Shown here: positions 1 to 9,270 of the stretch, in pieces
Layout: every line of letters begins with the position of its first letter
Position numbering within the stretch: position 1 is the stretch's first letter
Assembly: GCF_017357405.1 (NCBI RefSeq)
Contig: NZ_CP071597.1
Span: forward strand, 2,542,001 to 2,606,000
Length of the DNA stretch: 64,000 bases
Reading direction: 5' to 3'
Origin: Halomontanus rarus
Lineage (GTDB): Archaea; Halobacteriota; Halobacteria; Halobacteriales; Natrialbaceae
The notes under the pieces: model-generated
The model's database searches: none
What the model was told of the DNA's origin: nothing
What the model saw: the letters and a program-made list of their open reading frames with translations, nothing else
Position numbers and translations under genes: made by a program

Positions 1-1
1 G

Positions 2-571
2 TACCTCGACCGGGTCGCGCTCAGGCTGGCCCATCACTACGACTTGGAGCGCGACCGGGCCGTCGACGGCGAGCGATTCGACCTCTCCGGCGAACTCCAC
101 GTCCGTCACGAGCGCCACGCGATCCACCCGGCGCTCACCTTCGGTCACCACGAGGCCCATGAGTATCTCTTCGCGAAGCGGCTCGATCGGCCGACGATCG
201 CGGACCTCGAGCGGTTCGAAGCGCTGGGCGAGCGTCTCGCTGCGGGAGACGAAGATGACGGCGGGAACGACGGTGAAGCGTGGATAGACGCACACGAAGA
301 CCACTACAGCACGGACTTCACGTTCGCCGTCGTCGCAACGGCCCTTTCCGAGGATGTCCGGGCGTACGTCGACGGCTACCGGAACAGGACGCTCCTGAAG
401 TACGGGTACAACGGCCACTACGAGATCAACCTCCTCGTCGTGGTTCCGGACCGGGAGGAGAGCGTCTCGAGCGAGGAAGCCGACGTCGAACAGGCGTTCA
501 ACGTGTGGGAGCCGATCGTCGAGTCGAAGTCGGGTCGCCTCGATCGGCTGCTCGACTGGTTGTCACGCTAA
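2..571 (+). CDS. Conserved hypothetical protein, 5' end outside window
   Basis: The frame is open from base 2, so the true start lies upstream of the window; an internal TTG at 44 is only the first possible start codon seen here. About 189 residues remain. The visible part is soluble and rich in His, Asp and Glu, with an acidic Gly/Asp-rich linker near the middle, followed by a more ordered C-terminal part ending in a Leu/Arg helix. I see no signal peptide, membrane segment or known catalytic motif and do not recognise the family. It converges on cstA with only 9 bases between the two stop codons, so it is transcribed independently of it. Confidence 0.7.
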   Translation, partial: YLDRVALRLAHHYDLERDRAVDGERFDLSGELHVRHERHAIHPALTFGHHEAHEYLFAKRLDRPTIADLERFEALGERLAAGDEDDGGNDGEAWIDAHEDHYSTDFTFAVVATALSEDVRAYVDGYRNRTLLKYGYNGHYEINLLVVVPDREESVSSEEADVEQAFNVWEPIVESKSGRLDRLLDWLSR

Positions 572-580
572 GCACGATCG

Positions 581-2530
581 CTAGTCGTCGCCGGGCTCAC
601 CTCCACCGGGTGCGACCGGACCGATGCCAAGCCCGGATCTGGCCTCGCTGATGTTGTCGATGCCCATGCGCAACAGGGAGAGTGCCAGCACAACCAGCAC
701 GAGCGCGACGAGACTCAGGAGCGTAAACGAGACGGTGTGAAGCGACAGGTCGATCCCGGCGATCATCCCCGGATCGGCGAGGACGTCGCCCCACACGTCC
801 CACTCGGTGATCTCCGCGTTCCCGACGGCGGCGGGCTCGATGATGTACGCGGGAAAGCGGATCAGCGCGACCCAGAGGAGTCCGATCACGGTGACGACCA
901 CCATGAACACCAGCGGGACGCCGGTACTCACCAGCTGCTTCGTATCCCGCCAGTTCGCGAGCCAGACCGTCGCGACCAAGAGTGCGAGCGCCGCGAGCAA
1001 CTGATTCGCACCGCCGAACAACAGCCAGAGGTTCTCCCACGTTCCGGAGGCGACCAGGACGTATCCACCGACTGCGGTGACGCCCGCGTTGGCGTAGCGG
1101 TTCGTCATCGTCTCCTGGAGCGTCGTCTCGGGCGTCCCGATCAGTTCCTCGAGTAGATACCGACCGAGTCGCATCGCCGTGTCGGTACTGGTCAGCAGGA
1201 AGCTGGCGAACACGAGCGCGATGAACGCCGACGCGAGCGTCGCCGAGATACCGAGGGTGGTCACGAGCGCTCCGCCGCCGGCCGGGAACACCGCGATCGC
1301 CGCGCCGAGATTCCCGGCACCGACGGTCGCCGCTGCCAGCGAAACCGCGATGATCGACGTGAGTGCGAGCAGCCCCTCGCCGAGCATCGCGCCGTAACCG
1401 ATCACGCGGGCGTCGCTCTCCTTGTCGAGTTGCTTCGCCGTCGTCCCGGAGGAGACGAGCGAGTGGAACCCGCTGATCGTCCCGCAGGCGATCGTCAGGA
1501 ACAGGAACGGAAGCAACGGTCCGAGACTGGGATGGACGAACCCCGTAAACGCGGGGATCGCGGCTTCCATTCCCTCGATCGTGACCGAGTCGAATTCGAC
1601 GCCGGAAACCGGGACTTCGACCGCCTCGAACGATCCGGTTAACGCGAGGAACGTCCCCACGAACACCCCGAGTAACATCGCGCCGATGCCGGTGTACAGC
1701 AGCGTCGACGTGAGGAAGTCACGCGGCTGCAACAGGACCCACACCGGCAGGACCGCCGCGACGAACGAGTAGAGCACGGTGACGACCGCCCACGCGGCGA
1801 AGTTCGGGTTTATCTGTTCGGCGAGCGGGAGCCACGTCCACGCGCCGGCGTCGCCGAGCAGGACGATCGTCCCCTCCGGCAGGCCGTCGATACCGACCAT
1901 CGCGATGGGGTACTGGATGCCGACCCAGACGCCGGCGAAGACGCCGGCGACGAACAGCGCCGCTCCCGGCAGGAACGGGCCGTCGAACTGGTAGAGGTAC
2001 ACCCCGAACAGGAGCGCCAGCGCGATGTAAATCACGCTCGCCGTCGCCGCCGGCGGATAAGCGTTGAACACCTGCGCGATGAGGAATACGAACGCCGCGA
2101 CGACTAGCACGACGAGCAGGAACGCGAACCACAGCAGCATGTTCTTTCCCCGCTCTCCGACGTACTCGCCGACGATGTACCCGATCGACTTCCCTTCGTG
2201 TCGAATGCTCGAGGACAGCGCCATGAAGTCGTGGACGGCCCCGAAGATCGGGTTCCCGATGGCGACCCACAGCAGCCCCGGGAGCCAGCCGAAGGCCGCG
2301 ACCGCGGTGAGCGGGCCGGCGATGGGGGCGCCGCCGGCGACGCTCGAGAAGTGGTGTCCAAGCAGTACCGGCTGTTTCGAGGGGACGTACTCCTGCCCGT
2401 CTTCGTGTTTGTGTGCGGGCGTCTCTCGGTCGTCGTCGAGTTCGACCAACTGTGCCAGGTACTTCGAATACCCGATGTATCCCACGGTGAACGTTACGAG
2501 TACGAATACGACGAACCAGATGACCTGCAT
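581..2530 (-). CDS. cstA: CstA family carbon-starvation (pyruvate/peptide) transporter
   Basis: A 649-residue polytopic membrane protein with about sixteen hydrophobic segments. The CstA signature region is near residues 55-115: the GHHFSSVAGGAPIAGP stretch followed by GNPIFGAVHDF. In bacteria CstA/BtsT proteins import pyruvate, and possibly peptides, under carbon limitation; the substrate here is inferred from the family. Length is slightly below the roughly 700 residues of E. coli CstA. The start is the first ATG, and the upstream region is AT-rich, which fits a promoter. It stands alone: the gene downstream is convergent and the next minus-strand gene upstream ends 266 bases away. Confidence 0.9.
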   Translation of the reverse strand: MQVIWFVVFVLVTFTVGYIGYSKYLAQLVELDDDRETPAHKHEDGQEYVPSKQPVLLGHHFSSVAGGAPIAGPLTAVAAFGWLPGLLWVAIGNPIFGAVHDFMALSSSIRHEGKSIGYIVGEYVGERGKNMLLWFAFLLVVLVVAAFVFLIAQVFNAYPPAATASVIYIALALLFGVYLYQFDGPFLPGAALFVAGVFAGVWVGIQYPIAMVGIDGLPEGTIVLLGDAGAWTWLPLAEQINPNFAAWAVVTVLYSFVAAVLPVWVLLQPRDFLTSTLLYTGIGAMLLGVFVGTFLALTGSFEAVEVPVSGVEFDSVTIEGMEAAIPAFTGFVHPSLGPLLPFLFLTIACGTISGFHSLVSSGTTAKQLDKESDARVIGYGAMLGEGLLALTSIIAVSLAAATVGAGNLGAAIAVFPAGGGALVTTLGISATLASAFIALVFASFLLTSTDTAMRLGRYLLEELIGTPETTLQETMTNRYANAGVTAVGGYVLVASGTWENLWLLFGGANQLLAALALLVATVWLANWRDTKQLVSTGVPLVFMVVVTVIGLLWVALIRFPAYIIEPAAVGNAEITEWDVWGDVLADPGMIAGIDLSLHTVSFTLLSLVALVLVVLALSLLRMGIDNISEARSGLGIGPVAPGGGEPGDD

Positions 2531-2796
2531 GCTACCACGCTATGTTAACCCATCCCTATCTTCTGTATTAAACCCTCCTGTATATTCATGATAGTTATTG
2601 ATCTCGACTCGACGGTAATGGATTCCTTCCGAGAGCGTCGGCGTTGCTATGGTGCGATCGATCGGACGAATCCAACCGGTCCGAAACTGCTGTCGACGCG
2701 ACGACGTCCGTCTCGCGTTCTCCCGAAGACGGGACCGAAGAACGCGTCCGTGTCTCGACCGTCTCGCGGCGTCGACGATGGCACTCGTCGGTGTCC

Positions 2797-3801
2797 CTAC
2801 CGCTTCGACGGTTCACGATCACCGTCACTCTCGCCGCTCACCGCTCGAAGCTGAATCTCCTCGGCGACCTCCTCGAGTACCTCGCCTTTCACCTCCCGAA
2901 CGCGCGCCTCGATCTCGGCGACGATCGGCGGCTCGAGCGACTCCTTCGCCTCGCGGATCCGCTCTCGTTCGGTCGCACACCTGCTGCGGAGGTATCTCGC
3001 ACCCCGGCCCTCCTCGTGGTCTTCCGGTGAGGGCGTGATGCGGTTGATCACGACGCCGTCGACGGTGAGTCCGTACTCTGCGAGCGAGTCGATCGCCCGC
3101 TCGGTCTCGCGAAGCGACAGTGAGTCCGGATTCATCACGAGCGTGAACGCGGCGTTCTCCCGGAGGGTCTCCCCGGCGAAGGCAAAGCGATCGCGACGTT
3201 CCTCGAGTCGTGCGACGATCGGATCGCCCTCGAGCACCCGACGGGGCGTCCGGTCGCCGATCGCCGCCCGTTCGTAGAGGTCGATGCTCTCTTTCCGTTT
3301 CTCGAGCAGCCGCTCGATCCACCCCTCGAGGAGCTCCGGCAGCGCGAGCAGGCGTAGCGTTCCGCCGGTCGGCGAGGTGTCGAACACGACGCAATCGTAG
3401 CCCTCGTCTTCGGCCTCGCTCATGACGTCGATGAAGCGGTCGAACAGCGCCGCCTCGTACGCGCCCGGCGTCTGATGGGCCATCTCCAGTTGGACGTCCA
3501 CCTCGTTGACCATCACCGCGCTCAACTGCGTTCCGAGTTCCCGCCTGAGTTGCTGCAGGTGCCGCTCGACCTCCCGCTCGGGGTCGATCTCCATCGCGTC
3601 GAGGTTCTCGTACCCCTCGACGGACCGCGGCGAGTCGTCGAACGCCTGATCGAACACGTCGCCGGTACTGTGGGCCGGATCGGTCGACACGACCAGGACG
3701 CGCCGGCCGGCCCGCGCACAGCGGAGCCCGTAGGCGCTCGAGACGGTCGTCTTCCCGACGCCGCCTTTGCCGCCGACGAAGACGAACCTCGAACCCGCCA
3801 T
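2797..3801 (-). CDS. ArsA/Get3 family anion-transporting-type ATPase
   Basis: A single-domain 334-residue P-loop ATPase of the ArsA/Get3 (TRC40) family. The deviant Walker A GKGGVGKTT is near residue 10, the switch I motif DPAHS near 40, and the switch II motif DTSPTGGTLRLL in the middle. Family members are the arsenite-pump motor or the tail-anchored protein targeting factor. Only one Cys (RSRCAT) lies where Get3 has a CxxC zinc motif, so metal-bridged dimerisation is doubtful. A longer frame runs upstream, but the start chosen overlaps the stop of the upstream 111-residue gene as ATGA, and the P-loop then begins at the usual distance from the N-terminus. Translational coupling with that gene is likely. 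Confidence 0.85.
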   Translation of the reverse strand: MAGSRFVFVGGKGGVGKTTVSSAYGLRCARAGRRVLVVSTDPAHSTGDVFDQAFDDSPRSVEGYENLDAMEIDPEREVERHLQQLRRELGTQLSAVMVNEVDVQLEMAHQTPGAYEAALFDRFIDVMSEAEDEGYDCVVFDTSPTGGTLRLLALPELLEGWIERLLEKRKESIDLYERAAIGDRTPRRVLEGDPIVARLEERRDRFAFAGETLRENAAFTLVMNPDSLSLRETERAIDSLAEYGLTVDGVVINRITPSPEDHEEGRGARYLRSRCATERERIREAKESLEPPIVAEIEARVREVKGEVLEEVAEEIQLRAVSGESDGDREPSKR

Positions 3802-4136
3802 CAGAGGTGGTTCTGTCGCCCCTTCCGCTCGATGATCGAGCCGCGGTCCCACATGCGCCGTTCCCAGGCTTCGAACTCGTCCTCGAGGTACGGCAGGAGC
3901 TCCGCGGTGTAGTAGGACACCGGACTCGGAATCCCGAAGGCGTCGGGGAAACACGCGATCATGAACGCGTCCTCCCTGTCCTCGGCCTCGAGTTCGACGA
4001 TCTCGTAGGCCGGATGGGAGATCATCCCGTGGTACAGCCCCCGAGCCCACTCGTCGACCCACGTTCCGCCAAAGCGTGCCTCGAGCCAGCGCTCGAGGGC
4101 GTCCCGGTAGGCCGCGATTCGCTCGGCGATTGCCAT
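3801..4136 (-). CDS. Conserved small protein coupled to ArsA-type ATPase
   Basis: A 111-residue acidic soluble protein, rich in Trp, Tyr and Glu, with no signal peptide or membrane span. I do not recognise a family. Its stop codon overlaps the start codon of the ArsA-type ATPase (ATGA), so the two are almost certainly co-translated in one operon. That arrangement suggests a partner or substrate adaptor of the ATPase, but this is inference from context only. The start is the ATG about 10 bases from an AT-richer upstream stretch. Confidence 0.75.
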   Translation of the reverse strand: MAIAERIAAYRDALERWLEARFGGTWVDEWARGLYHGMISHPAYEIVELEAEDREDAFMIACFPDAFGIPSPVSYYTAELLPYLEDEFEAWERRMWDRGSIIERKGRQNHL

Positions 4137-4335
4137 ACGTGACCGTTACACATATCGAGACAAAAGAATGCCGCCCGCCCCTCGATTGCTCGTCGGACCC
4201 ACCGCTCGAGGTCGACGGTGATCCGGAGTCGACGACTCTCGCGGCCGACGCGTTGACGACCGGTCTCCGGTGTTTCGACTATCTGCGAAACGGACGTCCC
4301 GCTTCGAGGGCACCGACCGAGCTCGAACCGTCACG

Positions 4336-6186
4336 TCAATCGTGCGGATGGAACCGTCTGACCGCCGATCGGACGGCCTCCTCCCGGCCGATGAACGTAA
4401 TTCGATCGCCCGCCTCGAGGACGGTGTCGGCTTCGGGAACGCGCGTCTCGCCGTCGCGGGCGATCACCGCCACGATACAGCCGTCGGGAATGTCGGCGTC
4501 GAGGTCCCGGATCGTCGTGCCGGCGACGTCCTCGGCGGTGACGGTGATCTCCTGAGCGTCGTGGCCCTCGCCGAGTTCGTTCATCCAGTGGGCGAGTGCG
4601 GGGCGCTCGATCTCGTTGTCTAACGACCAGGCGGTCGCACTCGAGACGTCGATCGCACGGACGTCGAGCGCGTCGAATGCGTCGATATTACCGGGTGTGT
4701 TCACGCGGGCGACGACCGTCTCGACGTCGAACTTGGTGCGAGCGAGTTGCGAGACGAGCAGGTTGGTATCGTCGTCCGCGGTCGTCGCGACGACGACCTT
4801 GCCGTTCTCGATTCCGGCCTCCTCGAGCGTCTCGGTGTCCGTGCCGTCGCCCTCGACGGCGGTGAACCCGTCCCGACGGAGGTGGTCGACAATCTCGGAA
4901 TCGTCGTCGACCAGAACGACGTTTTCGCCGCGTTTCTCGAGTCGTGTGGCGAGCGCCCGGCCGACCCGACCGCCGCCGACGATGATACTCTTCATGGGAA
5001 CGATGTCGAAGTGATCCGCGATCTGGCGGGCGAGACCCGCCTGGAGGACGACCGTGATGAAGATGACGAGAAAGACGGTCCCCGCGAGCGTCTGTGCCGC
5101 CTCGAACTGCCCGGCAGCTTGGAGTTCGATGGCGAACAGCGTCGCGACCGACGCGGGGATGATCCCACGAGGACCGACCAGCGAGAGGAAGTAGCGTTCG
5201 TCGCGGCTGAACCGCCAGTGAGTCGCCGAGAGTGCCACGACCAGCGGTCGAACGATCAACGTAACCGCGACGACGACGGCGATGCCGCCCAGTCCGAGTC
5301 CGAGGAGGGCGTCGAAGTCGATCAGCGCCGCCAGCGAGATGAAGACGAACGAGAGGACGATTAACGTGAGGTCCCGATTGAACTCGAGGATGTCCTCGCG
5401 GTGGGGGAGGTCGAGGTTCCCGAGGACGATGCCCGCGGTGGCGGCGGCCGCGACGCCGGTCTCCGGGAACACGGATTCGGCGAGGCCGAACGAGACGAGC
5501 GCCCCAGTGACGACGACGAGTCGGGCCACCTGGGGCGCGTCGCCCGGTGGCGACCTGACGTCGACGAGCAGCGAGCGAACGGCGACGGCGACGACGATCC
5601 CGATCCCGATCCCGGTCGCGAACCGCTGGACGAACGCGATCGGGAGCGTCTCCGGCGCGTTCCCGACGACGGCGACCTCGAAGATGACGATCGCGAGTAC
5701 GGCCGCCGTAACGTCGTTGACGATTCCCTCGGCCTCGAGAGCGGCGCTGACGTGCTCGCGGACCGTCACCACTTCGAGGATCGGCGTGATCACCGTCGGA
5801 CCGGTCGCGATCAACAACGCGGCGATCAGAAAGGCGACGTCCCAGCCGTTGCCGAGGAACAGGCGGACGGCGACGGCCGTCCCGGCGAAGGCGATCAGCG
5901 CGCCGATCGTCGTGAGTCGAATCACCGCCTGTGGCGCCCGCTCGAGTTTCTCTCGTCGGAGGTGGAAGGCGCCGTCGAAGATGATGATCGCGACGCTGAT
6001 GCCGACGACGGTCGAGAGGCCGTCGCCGAACGTTTCGATCGTCACGAACCCGAGGGACTCGGGTCCGATGAGGATGCCGATGACGATCAGAAACAACACG
6101 CTCGGTACCCGGAGCCGCTTGGCGACGACCTGCGCGCCGATCCCGAGTGCGAGAATCCCGACGACGACTGGGAGGACGGTCTCCAC
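4336..6186 (-). CDS. Cation:proton antiporter with TrkA-N and TrkA-C domains
   Basis: A 616-residue protein. Residues 1 to about 390 form an NhaP/KefB-type monovalent cation:proton antiporter domain of roughly twelve membrane helices, including ATGPTVITPIL and EGIVNDVTA, which match the ion-binding helices of this superfamily. A Rossmann RCK/TrkA-N domain follows (VGGGRVGRALA nucleotide loop near residue 402), then a TrkA-C domain near residues 545-612. Such proteins exchange Na+ or K+ for protons and are gated by NAD(H) or nucleotides, which suits a salt-in cytoplasm. Ion choice cannot be read from the sequence. The gene has its own transcription unit between the ArsA pair and the divergent CobW gene. 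Confidence 0.88.
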   Translation of the reverse strand: METVLPVVVGILALGIGAQVVAKRLRVPSVLFLIVIGILIGPESLGFVTIETFGDGLSTVVGISVAIIIFDGAFHLRREKLERAPQAVIRLTTIGALIAFAGTAVAVRLFLGNGWDVAFLIAALLIATGPTVITPILEVVTVREHVSAALEAEGIVNDVTAAVLAIVIFEVAVVGNAPETLPIAFVQRFATGIGIGIVVAVAVRSLLVDVRSPPGDAPQVARLVVVTGALVSFGLAESVFPETGVAAAATAGIVLGNLDLPHREDILEFNRDLTLIVLSFVFISLAALIDFDALLGLGLGGIAVVVAVTLIVRPLVVALSATHWRFSRDERYFLSLVGPRGIIPASVATLFAIELQAAGQFEAAQTLAGTVFLVIFITVVLQAGLARQIADHFDIVPMKSIIVGGGRVGRALATRLEKRGENVVLVDDDSEIVDHLRRDGFTAVEGDGTDTETLEEAGIENGKVVVATTADDDTNLLVSQLARTKFDVETVVARVNTPGNIDAFDALDVRAIDVSSATAWSLDNEIERPALAHWMNELGEGHDAQEITVTAEDVAGTTIRDLDADIPDGCIVAVIARDGETRVPEADTVLEAGDRITFIGREEAVRSAVRRFHPHD

Positions 6187-6337
6187 GCGTGTGACAGAGA
6201 AGAACGGACAGCGATAAAAACACTCTCACCGAGTGGGCGACTCGAGACGAACGCGCTCGGTCTCGATCAGTTCGACGACGATCCGACTGGTTCCGTCGAT
6301 CACGCGAATTTTCACGTCCGGCTTCGTACACGGAACT

Positions 6338-7603
6338 ATGCCCGATCGAATCCCGGTAACCGTCGTCAGCGGCAGTCTGGGGGCGGGAAAAACCACCCTT
6401 CTCAACCACCTGCTCGAGACCGCCGACCGCCGGCTCGCGATACTGGTCAACGACATGGGCGAGGTAAACATCGACGCTTCGCTGCTCGAGGGCGTCTCGG
6501 ACCTCACTCGGGAGGGAATCGCGGAGCTGAGCAACGGCTGTATCTGCTGTGAACTACAGGACGACCTCGAGACCGAAGTTCGATCGCTCGCCCGGCGGTA
6601 CGACTTCGACCACCTCGTCGTGGAGTCGTCGGGGATCAGCGAACCGGCGCCGGTCGCCCGACTGTTTACCGTCGGCGACGCCGCCGCCCGCTACGAGGTC
6701 GACTCGCTGGTAACCGTCGTCGACGCTCGGCTCCTCTCGGAGACGGTTGCGGGTGACTCTCCGTCTTCGTCGCCGTCTGGTTCACCGCCGCTCGAGCGAG
6801 AGACGCCGCCGGACGCCGAAGACCGGCCGCTGTCGGACCTCCTCGTCGAGCAGCTCGAGGTGAGCAACGTCGTCCTACTGAACAAGTGCGACCTCCTCGC
6901 GGACGACGAACTCCACCGGCTGGAGGCGGTGATCGCGACGCTCCAGCCGGACGCGGCGGTAATCCGAACCGTCTACAGCGAGGTCGACGCCGACGAGCTG
7001 CTCGGACGGGGGTCGTTCGATCCGCAGGAGCTGGGCGAACTCGCGGGGTGGCAGCGGGCGCTCGCGGCGGCTCGAGCGGGTGACGACTCGGATCGCGACG
7101 GTAGTGACCGGAGCCACGACTGGGAGCACCACGATCACGATACCGACCACATCCACCGCACCCCCGAAACCGTCTACGGGATCGACTCCGTCACCGTGCG
7201 GCGCCACCGACCGCTCGATCCCGAACGCTTCGCCGACTTCCTGCGAGAACTCCCGCCCTCGGTCGTCCGGCTGAAGGGCCCCTGCTGGATCGCCGGTCGG
7301 GACGACCTCGTGATCCAGCTCAGCGGGGCCGGTCGGTCCGTCTACGCCGAGGCCGAGGGCAACTGGATCGCCTCCCTGCCCGACTCGCGCCGAGACCTCT
7401 ACCGGCGGAACCACCCCGACCTTCCCTGGGACGAGACCCACGGCGACCGCCGGACGGAACTCGTCTTTATCGGAACCGACCTCGAGTCGGCAGCGATCGA
7501 GCGGTCGCTCGAGGCGTGTCTGACCGAGCCCGGGACGACCGGCGACGCGGCGGCCGGTTCGTTCCCGACCGAGCGGGGGGAACGGACCGTTCTTCGGGAG
7601 TGA
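6338..7603 (+). CDS. CobW/ZNG1 family GTP-dependent metallochaperone
   Basis: A 421-residue G3E GTPase. Walker A is SGSLGAGKTT at residues 11-20, the metal-binding CxCC motif is Cys68-Ile-Cys70-Cys71, a Walker B/NKCD region (LLNKCDLL) sits near residue 190, and the CobW C-terminal domain fills the last 150 residues. A His/Asp-rich segment near residues 258-273 (SHDWEHHDHDTDHIH) links the GTPase and C-terminal domains and could hold zinc, cobalt or nickel. The family delivers metal to target enzymes using GTP. The start is the ATG that puts the P-loop near the N-terminus; an in-frame extension to 6233 overlaps the promoter region and looks non-coding. Confidence 0.88.
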   Translation: MPDRIPVTVVSGSLGAGKTTLLNHLLETADRRLAILVNDMGEVNIDASLLEGVSDLTREGIAELSNGCICCELQDDLETEVRSLARRYDFDHLVVESSGISEPAPVARLFTVGDAAARYEVDSLVTVVDARLLSETVAGDSPSSSPSGSPPLERETPPDAEDRPLSDLLVEQLEVSNVVLLNKCDLLADDELHRLEAVIATLQPDAAVIRTVYSEVDADELLGRGSFDPQELGELAGWQRALAAARAGDDSDRDGSDRSHDWEHHDHDTDHIHRTPETVYGIDSVTVRRHRPLDPERFADFLRELPPSVVRLKGPCWIAGRDDLVIQLSGAGRSVYAEAEGNWIASLPDSRRDLYRRNHPDLPWDETHGDRRTELVFIGTDLESAAIERSLEACLTEPGTTGDAAAGSFPTERGERTVLRE

Positions 7604-7626
7604 GTCCAGTCCCGATCTCGATCCCG

Positions 7627-7998
7627 TCAGGTCGCCAGGAGTGGCAGCGACAGGAACACGACGGGCGCGATTCCGCTGGCGACCGCGTACAACAGCCACG
7701 AGAGACGATAGCCGGCCGGAATCTCCCGGGTTCTCGTCCCCGCCGGATCGGCGGTGTGAACGAACCGGTGGTACGCCGCTGCGGTGACCGCGAGAAAGAG
7801 GATTGTCAGTACGGACAGCCCCTCGAGTAGCGAGGCACCGAGTGCGCCGAGGTACAGCCGTCCTCAGGCGTACGTGAGCAGGAACGCCGTGAGTGCGACA
7901 ACCAGCAACGGAACCGGATCGATCGGCGTTCCGTCGCGGTTTCGAAAACGAGGGGAGCGCGTACCGTGAGTACGTCTTCGAACCTGGAAGTGCTCTCA
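7627..7998 (-). pseudogene. Broken membrane-protein gene with in-frame TGA and no start codon
   Basis: Reading the minus strand, one frame encodes a convincing hydrophobic protein: a first helix (PVPLLVVALTAFLLTYA), then an in-frame TGA at 7864-7866, then 78 further codons with helices LSVLTILFLAVTAAAYH and SWLLYAVASGIAPVVFLSL before the stop at 7627. The frame is closed again by TGA at 7996, and I see no ATG or GTG between that stop and the first helix. The part after the TGA keeps haloarchaeal codon use. I read this as a decayed three- or four-helix membrane protein. A sequencing error at the TGA would restore continuity but not the missing start. Confidence 0.6.
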
Positions 7999-8059
7999 GC
8001 CGCCGACGAGCGACGGGGCCCCACGAGAGCTTAAGTCGCCGTACCGAGAGGTACGAACG

Positions 8060-8266
8060 ATGAGCGGCGATCTGACCGAGGGTATGGAGTCCTCGAAGGG
8101 CGACCCGAAGGTGCTACTGATCCTCAACGTCGTCCTCTCGGCGATATTCGCGTACATCGTCCTGTGGCTCTCGGCGTTCGCAGGGATCACGACGTTCTCG
8201 TGGGGACAGTACGCGACGTTTACGCTCCTCCTGATCGTGCTGACGTTCGTCGTGACGCGGGAGTAG
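8060..8266 (+). CDS. Small two-helix membrane protein
   Basis: A 68-residue protein with a short polar N-terminus and two strong hydrophobic helices (about residues 17-38 and 46-65) ending in TRE. It is typical of the short conserved membrane proteins of haloarchaea; I assign no family or function. The start ATG lies just after a short intergenic stretch, and the gene is followed 69 bases later by another plus-strand membrane-protein gene, so the two may share a transcript. Confidence 0.7.
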   Translation: MSGDLTEGMESSKGDPKVLLILNVVLSAIFAYIVLWLSAFAGITTFSWGQYATFTLLLIVLTFVVTRE

Positions 8267-8335
8267 GCTCTCCAGTCTCTCACGAACACCAACCACTCGG
8301 TACCATTTTAACACGACAGTTCGTAGACACGCGTA

Positions 8336-9226
8336 ATGAGTACCGAGATTGAAACCCGCGAGTCCCGGCCCGCGGTCGACGTCGACGCCCTCGAGGTCGA
8401 CGAGCCGGATATCGGATTCCAGGCCGCCATCGGCGTCTTCTGTGGAGTTGTCCTGGCCGGTGTCGTGACCACGATGCTGGCACTCGCCGAGGCCGACACG
8501 GCGACCCTCCTCGGCACGTTTCCGAGTGCGGGCACGGCTGGCATCATCGTCGGCCTCCTCCTCTCGAGGCGCGCCCGTGGCGTCCCGGAGCGACTCGGCG
8601 CGAGTCGACGGCGGTGGATCTACGGGTTGCTTCCGGCGGCCGCGTTCGGCGTCGTCACGCTCGTCGCGCTGTTCGTCCCCGCACTGGGAGGTGCCGTCGC
8701 GGCCGCCGCGTTCTTCTCTGCGGTCGCCGTCGCCCTGTCGGGGCTGCTCGTCGTCGGTATGGGACGCAACCGGTACGTCGACGCCGTTACGGGTGACGAT
8801 CCCGCAGTGACGTGGGACTACCAGCCCGCCGGGCTGTTACGGGTGGAGCCCGTGATCGGAACCTGCTTTCTCCTCTTCGGTCTCGTTCAGGTCTACTGGG
8901 ATGGCTGGACGTTCGCCGCCTTCTCGATCCTCTACGGGGTCTTCATGCTCGTGTCGGCCTTCGGCAAGGACCGCTGGTTCGACGACGACTGGGAGAGTAC
9001 GAACATGAACTCGTCCGAACTCGCGGTTCACGACGCCGGACTCGTCAAATTTCGAGGCCGATCGAAGACGCTCGTCCCGTGGGACGAAATCACCGGCGTC
9101 AGGTCGACCGACGAAGAACTCGTGATCGACCTCGACGGCCGCTTTCGAAACATCCGCTGCGATCGAACGGCGATCGACGACCCGGAAGCCGTACTCGAGG
9201 CCCTCGAGTCGCGCTGTTCGAACTGA
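8336..9226 (+). CDS. Multi-pass membrane protein with C-terminal PH-like domain
   Basis: A 296-residue protein. After an acidic N-terminus of about 30 residues there are six hydrophobic helices in two groups (residues 28-130 and 165-215). The C-terminal 80 residues are soluble and beta-rich (FRGRSKTLVPWDEITGVR, then VIDLDGRFRNI), resembling the bacterial PH-like fold found at the end of many membrane proteins. I do not recognise a specific family. It converges on the YigZ-family gene. Function unknown; a role in the membrane is all the sequence supports. Confidence 0.72.
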   Translation: MSTEIETRESRPAVDVDALEVDEPDIGFQAAIGVFCGVVLAGVVTTMLALAEADTATLLGTFPSAGTAGIIVGLLLSRRARGVPERLGASRRRWIYGLLPAAAFGVVTLVALFVPALGGAVAAAAFFSAVAVALSGLLVVGMGRNRYVDAVTGDDPAVTWDYQPAGLLRVEPVIGTCFLLFGLVQVYWDGWTFAAFSILYGVFMLVSAFGKDRWFDDDWESTNMNSSELAVHDAGLVKFRGRSKTLVPWDEITGVRSTDEELVIDLDGRFRNIRCDRTAIDDPEAVLEALESRCSN

Positions 9227-9270
9227 ATCGGGGTCCGCTCGACGACCGCTCGTACGCTTCTCGGAGCCGC

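Noticed and set aside
2649..3038. Plus-strand 128-129 residue frames over the ArsA gene
   Set aside because: Their translations are rich in Arg, Ser and Pro, as expected for shadows of a GC-rich acidic gene on the opposite strand.
4688..6409. 573-residue minus-strand frame over the antiporter
   Set aside because: It is almost entirely Arg, Asp and Gly, an out-of-frame shadow; the antiporter frame has the membrane pattern and motifs.
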